A stretch of DNA of 64,000 nucleotides from Pyropia yezoensis (taxonomy: Eukaryota > Rhodophyta > Bangiophyceae > Bangiales > Bangiaceae). A program made the position numbers and the translations under genes. The number at the start of each line of letters is the position of its first letter. Position 1 is the stretch's first letter. The stretch is taken from NCBI GenBank assembly GCA_009829735.1, contig CM020619.1:1928590-1992589 (forward strand), read 5' to 3'. The notes beneath the pieces are model-generated. The model ran no database searches. It was not told the DNA's origin and was given only the letters and a program-made list of their open reading frames with translations. Below, piece by piece: positions 19,290 to 30,500 of the stretch.

Positions 19290-20456
19290 TCAGCGCCTGC
19301 CCGGAAACATGGCGGAATCATCCCCCACCACCGCTTGGGCATCTGGGACCCGCCACCCGTGGCTGGCGACCATGCCCCGAAAGGCACTCATGGCCTCGCG
19401 CACGCCGCCGCCGTACGACCCCCCCCCCCGGCTGCGCGCCACGTCCAGCCGCGCGTCGACGCTGAGGAGGGTGGCCTTGACGCACACCGCCAGGCCGGTC
19501 ATACCCACGGCGGGGGCCCAGCCCTGGGTGGTCAGCACCTCCATGCACAACGCCCCAGACGAGTCTACAAACGTGGACGGGTAGAGAAAGATGGGGGACA
19601 GGACGCGCACAAAAGGGGGCACAATCGGGTAGTCGCCCGGGAAGCGCACCTCGAATGTGACGATGGGGTCAATGGCGGCGGCAGCAAAATCCGCGTCCAG
19701 CTTGCGCGGCTGCGCCGCATCGGCAAACGTCATGGCCAGGCGCCAGATGTAGAGGTTGTCGTCAATGGGCGTGACGCGGATCCCTTCGGCGGGGCCCGCG
19801 GCGGTGAGAGCGGCCAGCTCCCGTAGCAGCCGTCGCGTTGCAACGGGCGTGGCAAACAGGGGGGAGCGGGCGGGCGCGGCGGCGGCCACAGGGGGAGGGG
19901 GAACAGCCGGGGCGGTGGGGGCGGGCGGCTGCTGCGGCGGCTCCTCCTCCTCATCGTTCCCATCGTCCACCAGGTCCACCACTTCTGCATCATCCTCGGG
20001 CGCCCGAGCAACTACTCCACCATTCCATCCGCTGCCGCCGTCTATGTCAACAGAAGCACCCGCATCGGTAGGCTCCTGCCCCACAGAGCCTTTGTCCCCG
20101 CACTCCTCGTTCCCGCCGCCGCCGCCGCCGCCGCTCTCGCCGCCACTGCCGCCGCCGCCGCCTCTGTCGCCGCCATTGACGCCCAGACCGTCGACAACAG
20201 AGCTAGAGCAGCGACGGCGCTTGGCAGCAGGCGCCGCCCCGTTGCCATCACCCGCCGCTGAGTCCGCGTGGCCAGACGGGACGCCTGCTGCGGCGCTCCC
20301 TCGCGTGGCGGCATCTTCGTCGTCGCTCAACAGCACAACCACCTCCTCCTCGGTGGCGGCCGCGGCGCCAGATGGTGCCGGTGGTTGCGCCGCCGAGGGC
20401 GCCGGTGCCGGCGCGTCATCATCGTCCACAATCAGCACCGCTCCAGGCAGTCCCAT
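19290..20456 (-). CDS. UBE2Q-type ubiquitin-conjugating enzyme (E2) with SUMO-interacting motifs
   Basis: E2 enzymes pass ubiquitin from E1 to E3 or substrate through a catalytic Cys. From ATG 20456 the protein has 388 residues. The UBC fold occupies about 208-371 (RRLLRELAAL, VTFEVRFPGDYPIVPPFVRV, SGALCMEVLTTQGWAPA) with catalytic Cys304 in LCMEVLTTQGW, the signature of the UBE2Q branch rather than the common HPN-x8-C class. The N-terminal half is disordered and acidic and carries three hydrophobic-acidic patches that fit SUMO-interacting motifs: AVLIVDDDD (6-14), VVVLLSDDED (39-48) and EVVDLVDDG (158-166). KRRRC (79-83) is a possible NLS. The frame is open 64 codons further upstream to 20648 (ending LPRAFVP), without an ATG, so an upstream exon may supply the true start. 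Confidence 0.8.
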   Translation of the reverse strand: MGLPGAVLIVDDDDAPAPAPSAAQPPAPSGAAAATEEEVVVLLSDDEDAATRGSAAAGVPSGHADSAAGDGNGAAPAAKRRRCSSSVVDGLGVNGGDRGGGGGSGGESGGGGGGGNEECGDKGSVGQEPTDAGASVDIDGGSGWNGGVVARAPEDDAEVVDLVDDGNDEEEEPPQQPPAPTAPAVPPPPVAAAAPARSPLFATPVATRRLLRELAALTAAGPAEGIRVTPIDDNLYIWRLAMTFADAAQPRKLDADFAAAAIDPIVTFEVRFPGDYPIVPPFVRVLSPIFLYPSTFVDSSGALCMEVLTTQGWAPAVGMTGLAVCVKATLLSVDARLDVARSRGGGSYGGGVREAMSAFRGMVASHGWRVPDAQAVVGDDSAMFPGRR

Positions 20457-21915
20457 TGGGACAAACGCGCGGGGAAGGTGAACGGACAAAACGCCCGAGC
20501 AGCACACCCCCTCAGGCAAACGGCGGCCGGCGTAGTAGAACTGGGCGGACAGCGGGCTCCGGGGCGCGGTGAACCGCAGGGGCGTGACAAAAAGACCAAG
20601 CGCGTAAAGAGAGCCGACGGCGTGTCGTGCGAGTGACGCCAGAGGCAAAGCCGCAGACGTTCCACAGGCAGTGTAGGATCAGACGAGACCTGCCAAGGCC
20701 CTTGGCCACAGGATCGTGCAATTCACCTGAATCCCTGCCTCGGTTGGACATGATTCGAACACGAATCACCTCTGTTCACCTCGAAAAGTCTCGGTGTAGT
20801 CACCCAGAGTCTGCGGGTGGCCGACCGCGCTCTCAGTCCCGCACCATCCCGTCCCTTTCCTTGGTGCACAGATGGGAGAAGCGTTCTCAGACAATCAGCC
20901 TAGAGGAGGGGGAGGCAAAAGGGGAAAGCTGCGTACTCGAGCACACGAGGGGTTCAGGTGTGTAACTGCTCCATGGAAGTTCCGACTGGACGGCCAGCGC
21001 AGCACTGCTTATCCCCTGTCAAGATACAAGCCCGATTTTGGCCAGATCTCTTGCTTCGTTGTGCAAATTCTTGCCCTGCTCGAGCACGAAAATGAACGGG
21101 TCGAGCAGAATTTTGCTTTTCTGATCGAGGGGATGGGCTGAGGCCGAAGAATCTCCCCCAGGATGACCGACACGACGGCCGCTGTCAATGTTCTGTGAAC
21201 CAATGACAACAGCGGTGGCGCTGCTGTTTGCTGGACGGAGCGTTCCATTGGTCAGAATTCACGTTGTAGATGTCGAGCAAGGCGGAAAGATTCTTCCGCG
21301 CAGACCCTCGAAAGCTGTCGTCGCGCAGGTTTTGCTTACCCAGTGCGAGAGATTACGCGGTTTTCAAATGCGTTTGTATAAACATTGCTTCCAAGCGTAG
21401 CGATGGTCGGTCGCTTTTTTGCGCTTCACGAGAGTGCTCTCCTGCCCCGTGCGCTTCCGGTTATACCAAGGGAGATGGCGACCACCAATCGCCCGAGCTG
21501 TTATAGGCAGAAAGCAAGAAACGGGGGTAAAAGCGGTGTCTATGATGCCTTGAGGGGGGGTCGATGCGGGTTTCATGCAGGGTTTTGCTCGAGAATTTCC
21601 TAAAAAAGCAAGAAAATTTTGACGGGTGATAAGCAGTGCGGCGCAGCCGTGGTTGCTGACGTAGTCAACCACGCTCCTCGACCGGGTCCAGTCGACATCG
21701 GCAGGGCAGTGATTGTTTGAATGAACTGTGCGTTCTTAGGAATGACTTTCGCAAGCACGTAGCCAATCAACAGACGGCATTGATGCCAGATGCTTTTTTT
21801 CCCTTTTCCGTGTCTTGTCTGAAACTACTGCTATCCGCAGAATGTCGTCATTGTCAAGTAACAAAGATAAAACGCTCGTGTATATGGTGTTGCGCTATTT
21901 CCCTTCCTGCACGAA
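20457..21915. other. Intergenic, no gene recognised
   Basis: Past the open extension of the UBE2Q frame (to 20648) the GC falls to ordinary values. Visible structures are a hairpin GATTCG-AACA-CGAATC at 20752-20767 and an inverted repeat CTGCTCGA (21076-21083) / TCGAGCAG (21101-21108) whose arms extend into GCAAATTC/GAATTTTGC. Short frames show no known domain. Confidence 0.4.
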
Positions 21916-22024
21916 GTCTTCGTAGCTCAGTTGGTAGCAGCGTCAGTCTCATATGACATGGAAGGAACATCTAAGGTATCTGAAGGTCGTGGGTTCGAGT
22001 TCAGCGACCACCCCACCGAGGGCA
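21916..22024 (+). tRNA. tRNA-Met (CAT), elongator-like, with two apparent introns
   Basis: The acceptor 5' strand GTCTTCG (21916-21922) pairs over all seven positions (two G-U) with CGAGGGC (22017-22023); the discriminator is A22024. The D arm is GCTC-AGTTGGTAG-CAGC, with one odd pair. The anticodon stem TCAGT, loop CT-CAT-A and 3' strand TCTGA (21979-21983) match the eukaryotic elongator Met consensus, including the U-U at 31/39. A 24-nt intron (21954-21977) sits at the canonical 37/38 site. The variable loop is AGGTC. The T stem is GTGGG (21989-21993) with CCCAC (22012-22016), but the T loop TTCGAGT is followed by 11 extra nt (22001-22011), a second intron-like insertion. The B-box core GGTTCGAGTTC spans the loop and insertion edge. 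Non-canonical tRNA introns are known in red algae such as Cyanidioschyzon. Confidence 0.8.
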
Positions 22025-22028
22025 GCTC

Positions 22029-22033
22029 TTTTT
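22029..22033 (+). terminator. Pol III terminator of the tRNA-Met gene
   Basis: A run of five T starts five nt after the discriminator base, the usual RNA polymerase III stop signal. It supports the gene being transcribed. Confidence 0.6.
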
Positions 22034-22741
22034 GGCATGTTTCATGCACCCCGTCATTCGACGATGTTGGAAGAGACCCTGAAGGTGGATTCTATGGCAG
22101 TTCCCCGAATTTTGTCTCATAAAGACAAGAGCAACAGCGTGACAACAAGGCCATGAGCCAACCGCGTGCTGGGAGCTCGCAGCGGACCAATAGCGTGCTG
22201 CGGGGATTTCCTTTTGATCTGGCGATGATTCGCTGTATCGCGGCGGATCTGCTACCGAACGCTGCTTGGTCAGAACGCTGTTGTTTTCTCTCACCATCTC
22301 GGCGGATATCCCTCTATCTCGGCCCGATCCGCTCAAGAGCGCTGAGAGAGGTCGCAGCTGGTTGCTGGGATGCCTGTTCCCTCTTCGATGTGGGCAGAAA
22401 TCCCGAGAAACTCTCAGACCGCACTATTTGCACCCAAACGTGGAGCACTCATTGGCCATTAGTGCGCCATCTGAGGCATGCTATTCGCCTGTTGTGGGTG
22501 TAGCATCCCCGGCCCTGCCTTGGCGTCGACCCGGGATGGCGACCAAGGGACACCAGGTGCCAGAACACGCCCGCCGTGTGGGGGTGGTTGGCGGCCGTGG
22601 CCCGTGCCCGGCACTGGGATGCGGTGGACTACGCTACCCACACGTGAGAGAGGGACTTCTAATGGGTTTTTGCATATTTGTGAGGGACTGGATTTGAGAG
22701 AATTTGAGTGTAAGATTAGTAAGGGGGAATAGAATTAGTAG
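22034..22741. other. Intergenic, no gene recognised
   Basis: This is mixed-composition DNA between the tRNA gene and the first retroelement. I see no coding signal, RNA gene or repeat in it. Confidence 0.4.
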
Positions 22742-23074
22742 TGATAGTGGCCCCCGACCTGACGAGGTTAGACTCGGGTCGGGGCCACTCGGGGGTACGG
22801 GGGGGGGGCTACCTGGCCAATGTGCCGAGGCTCCCCCAGATGCACGGTAAGAGGGACAGCGAGGCGCCCTTGGCCCGCGCCCTTAGGGAAAAAAGGGAAC
22901 TGCGCGTTTGCTTTCTTCTTCTTCGTGTGCACTGCCGTGCGTATCTGTTGGCTCTGCGAGCAGCCACGTGAGGCAACAGGCATACCACTCTCGTAGTTCC
23001 CCTTTCTGTGTTACCTGTCCCTTTCCCCCGAGGGATATTGACACGTGTCTGAGAGGATCGAGTTTTACACCACA
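22742..23074 (+). repeat. Probable 5' LTR of element RE-A
   Basis: The right edge is set by the primer-binding site TGGTGGAGCAGCAGGGG at 23079-23095, identical to that of RE-B. The stretch before it ends ACACCACA. The left edge (TGATAGTGGCCCCC) is tentative and rests on a similar motif at the start of the RE-E LTR (TATTGGCCCCC). An inverted repeat GTGGCCCCCGACC / GGGTCGGGGCCAC lies just inside. No partner LTR was found in the window. Confidence 0.4.
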
Positions 23075-23078
23075 TATT

Positions 23079-24792
23079 TGGTGGAGCAGCAGGGGATTGG
23101 AGTGTTTGAGAAGAGACATTTGGGAGCAGCGGTTCGGTTGTTCCTGTTCTGTCCTTTTCTGTGGTGTGGGAATTATTTGCACCCGTTCACGGGAATCCCA
23201 TTCCTGGCTCCCCAACCCTTTTCTTGTGGTCTTGCGATCTTTGTACACGCAGGCAACTGGACTGTGGAAGTCAAAAGACTAACATGGCTACCCTCCCTGA
23301 CACGACGGTGCCCGAACAAGTAGACCCTGCGTCCCTTGACGCATCCCTGGTCACCGCGGGGGACAGTGTCCATCTCGGCGTTGTCCCCGCGGGCGAAGCA
23401 GACCTGGGCGCGACACCCGGTAGCGGGCTGGAGTCTACAGGCGGCCAAGTACCTCCTGCTGCGGTTCCTCCGGCTGTCCCTCCTGTGGGAGCCACCCCGG
23501 GGTCAACGGCGTTCGAGACCGCTCGAAGCAGACGACTCCCTCCTGCCGGTTCTACTCCTGAACTTCCAGGAATACCCCCTGGTGTGTTTACTCCTGGACC
23601 TACTCATGGCAGCTGGGTGTATACTCCTCTTCCCGTGGGCACTACCAGTGCCAGAGACACCGCTGCGACTGGGTCTACGAGTCCCCCTGAGACCTCGACT
23701 CCTGGGACCGGTCAAGCTGCTTCTCCCCTGGCGTCCTGTGGGGCAGGAAGCTCCAAGACCCGTAACCGGAGCAGGCGGAGGCGGCGGCGTCGTCGTCGTC
23801 ACTCTAGCACCAGTGAGACCAGTTCCTCCAGCTCTGAGGAGGGATACGACTGGGATGCGACCCCAGGTCCCACTCGGGGCAGGCTGGTCGAGTTTGACTT
23901 TCCTGCTCAGCAAGTGGGGGACGCCTCCCTGAACAAGGTCACGTATCGGGGCAACTACCGGCTGGAGAACCAAGACCAAGGTTGCACCCGGAAGATGGCC
24001 AAGAAGATAGCATCCCTGAACCGGCGTATGCAGACGAGTTTTGGGGGACATACCAAGTTTTCTGGGAAGAAACCGGCGCTTATCTTTGCCTTCCTGCGCC
24101 GGTTTGTCACGGCATGTAACGACAATGATGTGTCGGAGGGCAAGTCACTCTACCTTCTGGTCAAATTCATGACCGGAGAAGCAGAACAGCGGTTCGCACA
24201 AGATCTTCCGGACTCAGCCGGTCACATCGTCGGGCGTACCGTTGGTAGCTGTCCGGAAGCGGTCAACTGGTTCTTGTCGAACTACGCCGACGCGGACTCC
24301 CTGCGCAAGGCAGCGGGAAAATGGAACCGGGCAACCATGGAGCGACAAGAGACTCTACAGGCCTTCGCCCGCCGTGTCCGGGATATGAGCGAGGCTTGTG
24401 GCAACGTTTACCCTGAGGACAGGCTTAAGATGATTTTCTCGGAAGGGCTTCCTAAATATTTTCAAGTTGATGCTGAGAACTACAACCAGAAACACCAAGA
24501 GCATACCTTTCAGCAGCTGATGGCCTACACCCAGGGAAAGTACCGGCAAGCCAAGGCACTCGAGGCCCCCATGGTGTCGACTCCCAAGCCGTTGTCGCGA
24601 GTTCGTCCCGGACTCGACCAGTATAAGGGAGGCGATAACCCAGTACCGGTACTGGCTGTTGGCGAGACCTCTCCCGTGGCGTCAGGTGACAAGTGGGGTG
24701 GCTTCGTCTCCAAGGAGCAGCCTTCCTTGGTGGCCCCTAAACAAGTCAAGAACTAGCGTTTCCGGTCTTGTTGGCTGTGCCAGAAGGAGGAG
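23079..24792 (+). mobile_element. RE-A, Ty3-type element, left part: primer site and gag
   Basis: The primer-binding site is followed by a gag frame from ATG 23284 to 24756. Its N-terminal 200 residues are Pro/Ser/Thr-rich with an Arg-rich block (RRRRRRRRHSS) and an SSSSSEE patch. Residues about 220-460 have the capsid-like region of Ty3/Gypsy Gag (LIFAFLRRFVTACND, RETLQAFARRVRDM, LMAYTQGKYR). RE-B is inserted within the 3' end of this gag. RE-A is older than RE-B and is broken; its right part lies beyond RE-B. Confidence 0.75.
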
Positions 24793-25155
24793 TGTAGCAA
24801 TATGGTTGTCCGTATTGTGACCCTAATATTAGGGGGGCTACTTCTAATCCTTAACTTTCAATTTGAGAGTCCGTACTGGTCACGGTATCTATAAGTTACG
24901 TATGACCAGAGGGACTTGCATCTTGGGGTGGAGGGTAGTTAGTAGTGTCTCCGAGGGTTTATAAAGAGGGGGCCGGCGGCGAATCCACCGCCGGCCAAGG
25001 TAGAACAACAAACCCCTCCCATTTGGGCTCCCATCTTGGTCCCGTGGCTTGCGCTCCAAGGACAGCAGCCTTGGCCTCCCGGTGACGTTGGTGCCGATCC
25101 CCCTTGGTGAGTGTTCCCTGAGAGTGGACGTGCGACGGATTCCTATTGTGCTACA
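24793..25155 (+). repeat. RE-B 5' LTR
   Basis: 363 bp with TGTAGCA/TGCTACA ends. A TATA box lies in GGGTTTATAAAG near 24955-24966. Just downstream a perfect 9-bp stem GGCCGGCGG / CCGCCGGCC with an 8-nt loop sits in what should be the R/U5 region of the transcript. Confidence 0.93.
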
Positions 25156-25380
25156 TTGGTGGAGCAGCAGGGGACGGGTTTCCGTCACCCTTGTGGTGAC
25201 GCCGTCTTCGGCCCTGGCACACGGATAGGGATCCGGTCCTTTTCTTGTACTCGTGGTGTTGCGACCTGATCGATTGTGTTGAGCTTTTACCTGTGACTGT
25301 GATCTACTGTTACTCTCCCCAATCTACCCCCTCGCTCTCTTATTCGTGGTGATTGTTACGTCGGTTGACTGATTGTGACT

Positions 25381-27564
25381 ATGTCTACCCAAGAGACGGG
25401 GAACGTTCAAGATGACGGATCGGCGTCGACGCCGACTCCGGAGGTGACTACGGGAACCGGGATCGGGAACCGGACCGACAACATTGAGACGCCAATGCTT
25501 TCCGGTGCCGGATCGACGTTTGGCACGGCTCGGACGGCAGGAGGCGGGGGCCCGCCTCAACTGTCATCGACCGATCTCACTCCTCCGCCTTCTTCACCAG
25601 GGGATTCCCTGATGGCATCATTGGCCCGCATCGAGGCCCGGTTTTCCGGACTCGACGCTCGTCAAGATCGGACGGAGGACGCAATGGCAGTGTTGATGTC
25701 AACACGCCACACGACGGGACCCCGTCGTGTTCCTCCCACACCGGTACGGTTCGAACCGGCCGGACTACTTTCGGAGTCCACCAGGGTCAACCCCGGTGTT
25801 GCAACTCCGGGACAACCCCCGGACACAATGGGGTATGGATCCGACTCGTCGGCAGAGTTGGAACGGAGTCACACGGAGCGATACGCTCGGAGCACCCGAA
25901 GCGGGCTCCGCGGACACGACCCGGCGGATACTTACGCCGGTGGAGAGTCGGTTATTGGGGGAGGGGGTACCCTCTCACAGTATCCCCTCGACGACGGAAG
26001 CCAGGCCACTCGGGTTCCCGAGGTGCCGACGCCTGAAGTACCATCTTCAGTGGTGGAAGCTATGACCGCGCAGGTAACTGCGAGCCTACTGAAGCGGATG
26101 GAGTCCGATGAGTTTGCTCATCAACTGGCTAAGCGACTGGATATCCAGGACGCTGACACGGAGATGGTCAACGAGGTCTTCCGGTCGGTTCTTACTCCGG
26201 AACGTTATCGTTTGGAGGACCGCTCTACCACCGTATCGGAATCGATGCGTAATACGTCGCATCGAGCGATCCGCTCTATGCAGACCCTTATGAAGGGAGT
26301 CCCTATGTTCGGGGGCCCCAACGGACGCCCGTTGGCAGTCATCGGCTTCTTGACTAGCTTCAAGGCAGCCGCGGACAAGGCCCTCGTTAACGAGGGGCTG
26401 GCCCTGGAGATCCTCCCGTTCTTTGTTGATGAACGGGTGCGAGGCATTCTTCGCCAGGCATCCCCGATGCCGGGAATGAGGGTTGCGGCCACCCCCATGG
26501 ATTACCGTGGGATTCTCAAGGAGCTGCTGAGCAGCTACCTCAGTGAGGACAAGTGCGAGGACCACTACCGGGCCCTACGCACAGCCACCGCCCAGAGCTG
26601 GGAGGATGAGGAGATGTTTGGACGCCGTACCCAAGAACTCGACTACGAGCTGGGGAAGCTCCTCGGAGAAGGGGAGCTACGGGCTATCCTGTTCGCGGGG
26701 GTACCCAACTACGTGCGGATATCCGCACGGGGCGCCAACACGGCACGGACGAACTTAAGTCGACTGATGCATATGTGAAAGTCCCTAGGGGACGCCTACC
26801 GGGTTCTACACCCGGAATGTGCCTTGGCCCCGAAGCCCAAGGGTGAGGGAGGCAAGCCCGGTCCTACCCCGGTACCGAGGCAAGAGAAGGTGGAACGTAA
26901 GGCCGCACCAGTACTGGTGGCGACCGAACATCCCCCTACCGGTGAGGATGAACCTCTAGTCGACCAACAGGGCCACCTGTTGCTACCGGCGACGCCGGTG
27001 ATTGATGAGCATGGTACGGTAGCGTACATCGCCCCGGCTGGAACCCAGTTCCAGGTCAACGAAGGAACGGGACGGCGCGCCCCGTATGTGCGGACTACGG
27101 GGTACTCCCCGGTGACGGGTAACCCTCACCAACCCTTGCCAACATGGGCGGTGCGCACGGAGGCACCCCCGCAGATTGCGGGCCGACCCAACCGGTTGGG
27201 GGAGTCCATGTTCCGGTTGACCCAAGGACCCAAGGCCTACCAGGGAGCAGGCTCTCGGGCGCCCGAGGGAGTCAACCGCAGCTACGGGGCTACCCCGATG
27301 CGAACTCAAGGGGGGACCGGCACGTCCGGATGTATGTTGTGTGGGGATCCTCAGCACTGGATGTCTTCCTGCCCACTCATCCCCGAGGAGTCTCGGCGGG
27401 CAGCGGCGCAACGCAAGGCATCCACCGGGGGGTATCCCGCCAGAGCACCCGGACCCGCACCGGGTAGGCAGCCAGCTCCAGGTGGAGTACTGGCCGTCGA
27501 GGAGGCACCTTCTCAGCCGGATGTCCCGGCGGACAGCATCCTACCAAGGGCGGGAAACGAGTAA
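25381..27564 (+). CDS. gag: RE-B gag region (capsid and nucleocapsid)
   Basis: ATG 25381 opens a Gag protein: a Ser/Thr/Pro-rich N-terminal third, a capsid-like part (VPMFGGPNGRPLAVIGFLTSF, LPFFVDERVRGILRQ, ELLSSYLSEDKCEDHYRAL) to about 26775, then a Pro/Gly-rich part with one CCHC zinc knuckle C-x2-C-x4-H-x4-C (CMLCGDPQHWMSSC, about 27331-27372). Gag forms the intracellular particle and binds element RNA. Pol follows 8 nt downstream in another frame; Ty3 elements reach pol by frameshift or read-through. Confidence 0.8.
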
Positions 27565-27572
27565 GAGGAAGG

Positions 27573-30500
27573 ATGACCGGGGGGCGCTGGGGTAACCCAA
27601 GCAAGCCACCCCGGAGTACCGCGGGGAAAGTCCCACGGCGAGCGCGGTTGAGCCGGCGCCGCATCAATCCCCGGGTACACCTTCCGGCCCCGACGACACG
27701 GCGTCAGGGGATTGATGACCAACCACCAAGGTTGGGAGGAGAGGACGGGATGCCCCGTCACGTTGAACCAGCCAAGGGCCCTGTTCAGGATGCCCGAGCT
27801 ACACCGGATATCGGTGTAGGACATGTGCTGTTTACCTTGGAGAACTTCAAGGTATCAGCCACACTGGGGGTTGACCCCCAGTCTACACGATCGTACAACC
27901 CTGTACTGGATACAGGGGCTGGACCCAACCTGATCCGGAAGGATACCCTCCCGGACAAGTGGCTTCCGCGGGTCAGAGTGACTCGGGGACCCACCATCAA
28001 GGAGGCGAATGGTCGCCTCATTCGTACGACCGCAGCGATGTCGCTGCGGGTCACCATCGGGGAGCTCACTACGGAAGTCGACTTCCTGGTGTGTGAGACC
28101 CTATCGGTGCCCTGCATACTGGGATGCACCTTCATCAACGTTCACGTTGATGCAATCCGGCCGGGCCGGAGGACCGTCGAGCTTCAAGAAGCAGACGGGA
28201 CGAAGCGAGGACATACGGCGATCGTCAGGGACCTGACGCTACAAGGCAGCCACGTTAACGTGGCTGAGGTATACGCAAGCGTCGAGCCGAAGACACTTCG
28301 GTTGGCCAAGCGAACTCGCTTTGAGCCGTTGTCGGAGGCAGTCCTCCCGGTTAACTGCGACCTCGCAGGCATCTGCAGAGTCCGGTCCAACCTGCGGACG
28401 TACAAGCGCCATGGGTTGACCATGGCCAACGGTCTCATAGACCTCCCAGCAGGAGGGTCGTCCCTCCTAGTGATGGCGAACTATCGCCGTAAGGCAGTCA
28501 CCCTCCCGAAGGGAACTATCCTCGGGATTGCCGAGCTCTACGAAGGAGGTATCCTTACCCCTGACAAGGAAGGTCAAGTGGAACCACTTGAGGTGCTGGC
28601 GGTCGCCGAGACCACCGAGCGACAGCAACCCGATGACGGGAAGCCTAACCCATCGGTGGCCCCGGCGGACCTGCCGCCAAAGGACCAAGAAGCCTTGAAG
28701 GCACTGGCCGAGGCTGACCTCGACCACCTTCCCCCTTCGGTAGCCGAAGGGGTACGACGGATGCTAAGGAAGCATGACGTCATGTGGACAGGCGGGGCCT
28801 TGGGTACCATTGGGGCAACCCAACATCGTATAGACCTGGTACCAGGCGCACGACCCGCCCGGTCACAACCGCACCGAGCGGGACCTATGCAACGAGAGAT
28901 CGTTGATGGAGAAGTGAAGAGGATGAGTGAAGCTAAGGTGATCCGACCTTCGTTGTCGGAGTGGGGTGCCCCAGTCGTTATCGTACCGAAGAAGGATCAA
29001 ACCCCTCGGTTTTGCATCGATTACCGACGCCTCAACTTGGTTACCGAGAAAGACTCATACCCTTTACCAAGGATGGATGAATGCATCGACTCCCTGGGGG
29101 AAGCTACGGTGTTTACCACCATCGACTGCAATGCCGGATACTGGCAGATCCCGGTGGCGGACGAGGATATCCCCCAGACGGCGTTCGTCTGTCACAGTGG
29201 AGTGTACGAGTTCCTAAGGATGCCCTTCGGATTGTCCAACGCCCCCGCTACATTCCAGCGGGCTATCGACATTATACTGTCGGGGGTGAAGTGGCGTAAC
29301 TGCCTAGTGTACCTCGATGACGTCATCGTCTTCTCGCGTAACATGGATGACCATGTGCAACATGTTGACGAGGTACTCACCCTCTTGAGGAACGCCGGGG
29401 TAACCCTGCGTCTGAAGAAGTGCGCCTTCTTCCAACAGACGGTCGAGTATCTGGGCCACCAGATAACCCCTGGTAAACTAGGGGTACTCGAAGCCAATAC
29501 CCGGGCACTCCGGGATGCCCGGTTCCCTAACACCCAGACGCAGCTCAAGAGCTTCCTGGGAATGTGCAACGTATACCGACGGTTCGTCAAGGACTTCGCT
29601 CGGATAGCTACACCGTTAACGGTTCTTACGAGCAGTACCTTGCCCAAGGTACTCCAACCCCCTTCGCCTAGCGAAGAGGAGGCATTCGAGTCGCTGAAGC
29701 GAGCCCTACTATCCCCACCCGTCCTTGCGTTACCGCATAGACGGGGTACCTTCGTCATCGATGTCGATGCGTGCGATACACAAGTGGGATGCACCCTGTT
29801 ACAGGGAGAGACGTTGATCGGTACCGATAAAGTTATCCCGGACCTACGTCCGGTAGGGTACTTCAGCCGGACACTCAACCCGGCTGAGCGTAACTATAGT
29901 GCCACCGAGCGTGAGTGCCTCGGAGTTATATGGGCAGTGCAACTGCTCCGTCCATACCTGGAGGGCTCCAGGTTCATCGTGAGGTCCGACCACGAACCCC
30001 TACGATGGCTCCTTAACCTTGGTGACAAGGATTCCGATAGCCATGGGAGGCTAGCCCGATGGAGGCTGAAGATGGCCGAGCACGACTACCGTACCGTGTA
30101 TAAGGCTGGGTCAACCCACCATCTCGGAGACGCATTGTCCCGACTCGACACCCCGAGCGGGGATACCCGCCCGGTGGACGAGGACATCCCGGTAGTACCG
30201 GTCTGCATGGTGGGTAATGCTACCCAGGGTATGGTTGACCATACCACGGCACACCGGGCATGCCCACTGACTCTCGCGGACTTCCGCGAGGCACAAGCCA
30301 ATGACGACGACTGTAGACGTCATCGTGCTAACCTCCTGGCCGGCACGGCCGGCATCTTCTCCGAGAACGAAGACGGACTCATATACCGGCGGGCACCCGC
30401 CGATGGACGCCATCAAGTCGTGGTTCCCGTGTCCTCACGGCAAGCCGTCATGGAACGAGAACACGAGAACCCTACAGCCGGACACCCGGGGGGTTCTTGT

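Noticed and set aside
20740-20840. Possible second tRNA on the minus strand (TGTTCGAATC B-box-like core, acceptor-like CGGTCGG/CCAACCG)
   Set aside because: The T stem has a mismatch, no workable anticodon stem-loop can be drawn, and the core is simply part of the hairpin GATTCG-AACA-CGAATC. I also tried a permuted arrangement and found no matching 5' half.
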